Positions 14,114 through 14,468 of a DNA stretch of 14,468 nt are shown one piece after another. Position 1 is the first letter of the stretch; every line of letters starts with the position of its first letter. Source of the DNA: Anaerolineales bacterium (lineage in GTDB: Bacteria; Chloroflexota; Anaerolineae; Anaerolineales; Villigracilaceae); NCBI GenBank assembly GCA_029933275.1, contig JAOZOM010000022.1:1-14468 (forward strand), written 5' to 3'. The position numbers and the translations under genes were made by a program. A model generated the notes under the pieces. That model was not told where the DNA came from. It ran no database searches and worked only from the letters and a program-made list of their open reading frames with translations.

Positions 14114-14468
14114 AGATTTTCGCTCCTTCGATTTCTTCGAGAAAAATCAGCCCTTTTTGTGCGGCGGGGGCATCAAAAATCGGCATCAAACCTTCCGTGA
14201 CCGCGCCCTCTTCAAGGATGAGATAACGCGCCCCGTACCGCTCCGCAATCGCAAAAACCGTTTGGATATCGCCATCTGGCAAGGCAAGGGCAGGGCGATG
14301 GCTGGCGAGAAAATAGCCGGGCGGATTAGCGACAATGACCGGTAAATCAGAATCGGCTTCTATGATTTTTTCGATGGATGAATAGCGGGGAACGCCCCTG
14401 TTTTGGGCTTGCTCCCGCGCAGAGGGAGAGAGTACCCGCATCCACAGGATTGCCCCCGTCAGCAAAAG
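14100..14468 (-). CDS. C-terminal part of a second GT-C-like membrane protein (partial)
   Basis: The minus-strand frame is open to the right edge, so only the last 122 codons are visible. The start begins inside a hydrophobic segment (LLTGAILWMRVL), which looks like the end of a final membrane span. A soluble domain follows: PVIVANPPGYFLASHRPALALPDGDI (split: PVIVANPPGYFLAS then HRPALALPDGDI), AIAERYGARYLILEE and a final GAKIFAIE. This tail pattern (an 'ANPP' loop, 'P.GD', then 'RYGA.YL.LE') is typical of C-termini of family-39/GT-C glycosyltransferases of Chloroflexota, as far as I recall. Its TAA stop overlaps the downstream TTG-started gene by 14 bp, indicating co-translation of two related membrane proteins. 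The sugar substrate and the N-terminal catalytic region are out of view. Confidence 0.7.
   Translation of the reverse strand, partial: LLLTGAILWMRVLSPSAREQAQNRGVPRYSSIEKIIEADSDLPVIVANPPGYFLASHRPALALPDGDIQTVFAIAERYGARYLILEEGAVTEGLMPIFDAPAAQKGLIFLEEIEGAKIFAIE

Noticed and set aside
14100..14465. Complete 121-residue gene starting at 14465
   Set aside because: The apparent start is a TTG leucine codon inside a membrane span and the frame continues to the edge, so it is the 3' end of a longer gene.
1..14468. CRISPR arrays, tRNA genes, transposases, att sites
   Set aside because: No spaced direct-repeat array, cloverleaf, transposase motif or long terminal repeat was seen on either strand.

Overview
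The window reads as chromosome of a moderately AT-rich bacterium. The combination of genes fits a Chloroflexota (Anaerolineae-like) genome: a Tad/Flp pilus cluster with no secretin in view, a receiver-ATPase CpaE, a DegS/DegU-like regulator pair, large GT-C membrane glycosyltransferases, and a SAM hydroxide adenosyltransferase beside folate genes. The phylum is an inference from gene content; no rRNA or marker gene is present to settle it. No tRNA, rRNA, CRISPR array, insertion sequence or prophage gene was found.

Layout. (1) 1-1342, minus: the 5' part of a large multi-pass membrane protein with a soluble N-terminal region, leaving the window at the left edge. (2) 1414-2539, plus: a two-gene unit with overlapping ends, a SAM hydroxide adenosyltransferase (DUF62) and dihydroneopterin aldolase FolB. 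(3) 2584-3210, minus: GTP cyclohydrolase I FolE, convergent with FolB. (4) 3285-10369, minus: seven closely packed genes, cpaB - cpaE/tadZ - tadA/cpaF - tadB - tadC - comF - hpf, closed by a strong hairpin at 3220-3253. (5) 10535-10684, minus: a 49-residue Flp pilin gene with its own promoter, a 5'-leader hairpin, a strong Shine-Dalgarno site and a near-perfect terminator. (6) 10811-12562, minus: a LuxR-type response regulator followed by a soluble DegS-like histidine kinase. (7) 12641-14468, minus: two overlapping GT-C-type membrane proteins, the upstream one cut by the right edge.

How the genes fit together. Regions 4-6 look like a pilus regulon. A cytosolic two-component pair sits directly upstream of the pilin gene. 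The pilin gene is a short, heavily expressed-looking monocistron. Behind its terminator an extended -10 promoter appears to start the assembly operon. Within that operon, CpaB (envelope protein), CpaE (localisation ATPase with an intact receiver domain), TadA (motor ATPase) and TadB/TadC (inner-membrane platform) form the core machine. ComF, a protein linked to DNA uptake in competent bacteria, and the ribosome hibernation factor HPF close the unit. The prepilin peptidase and the TadE/F-type minor pilins are not in the window and must lie elsewhere. The most interesting hypothesis is that this is a starvation- or signal-responsive Tad pilus with a DNA-uptake link; it rests on gene order and regulatory elements, not on proof.
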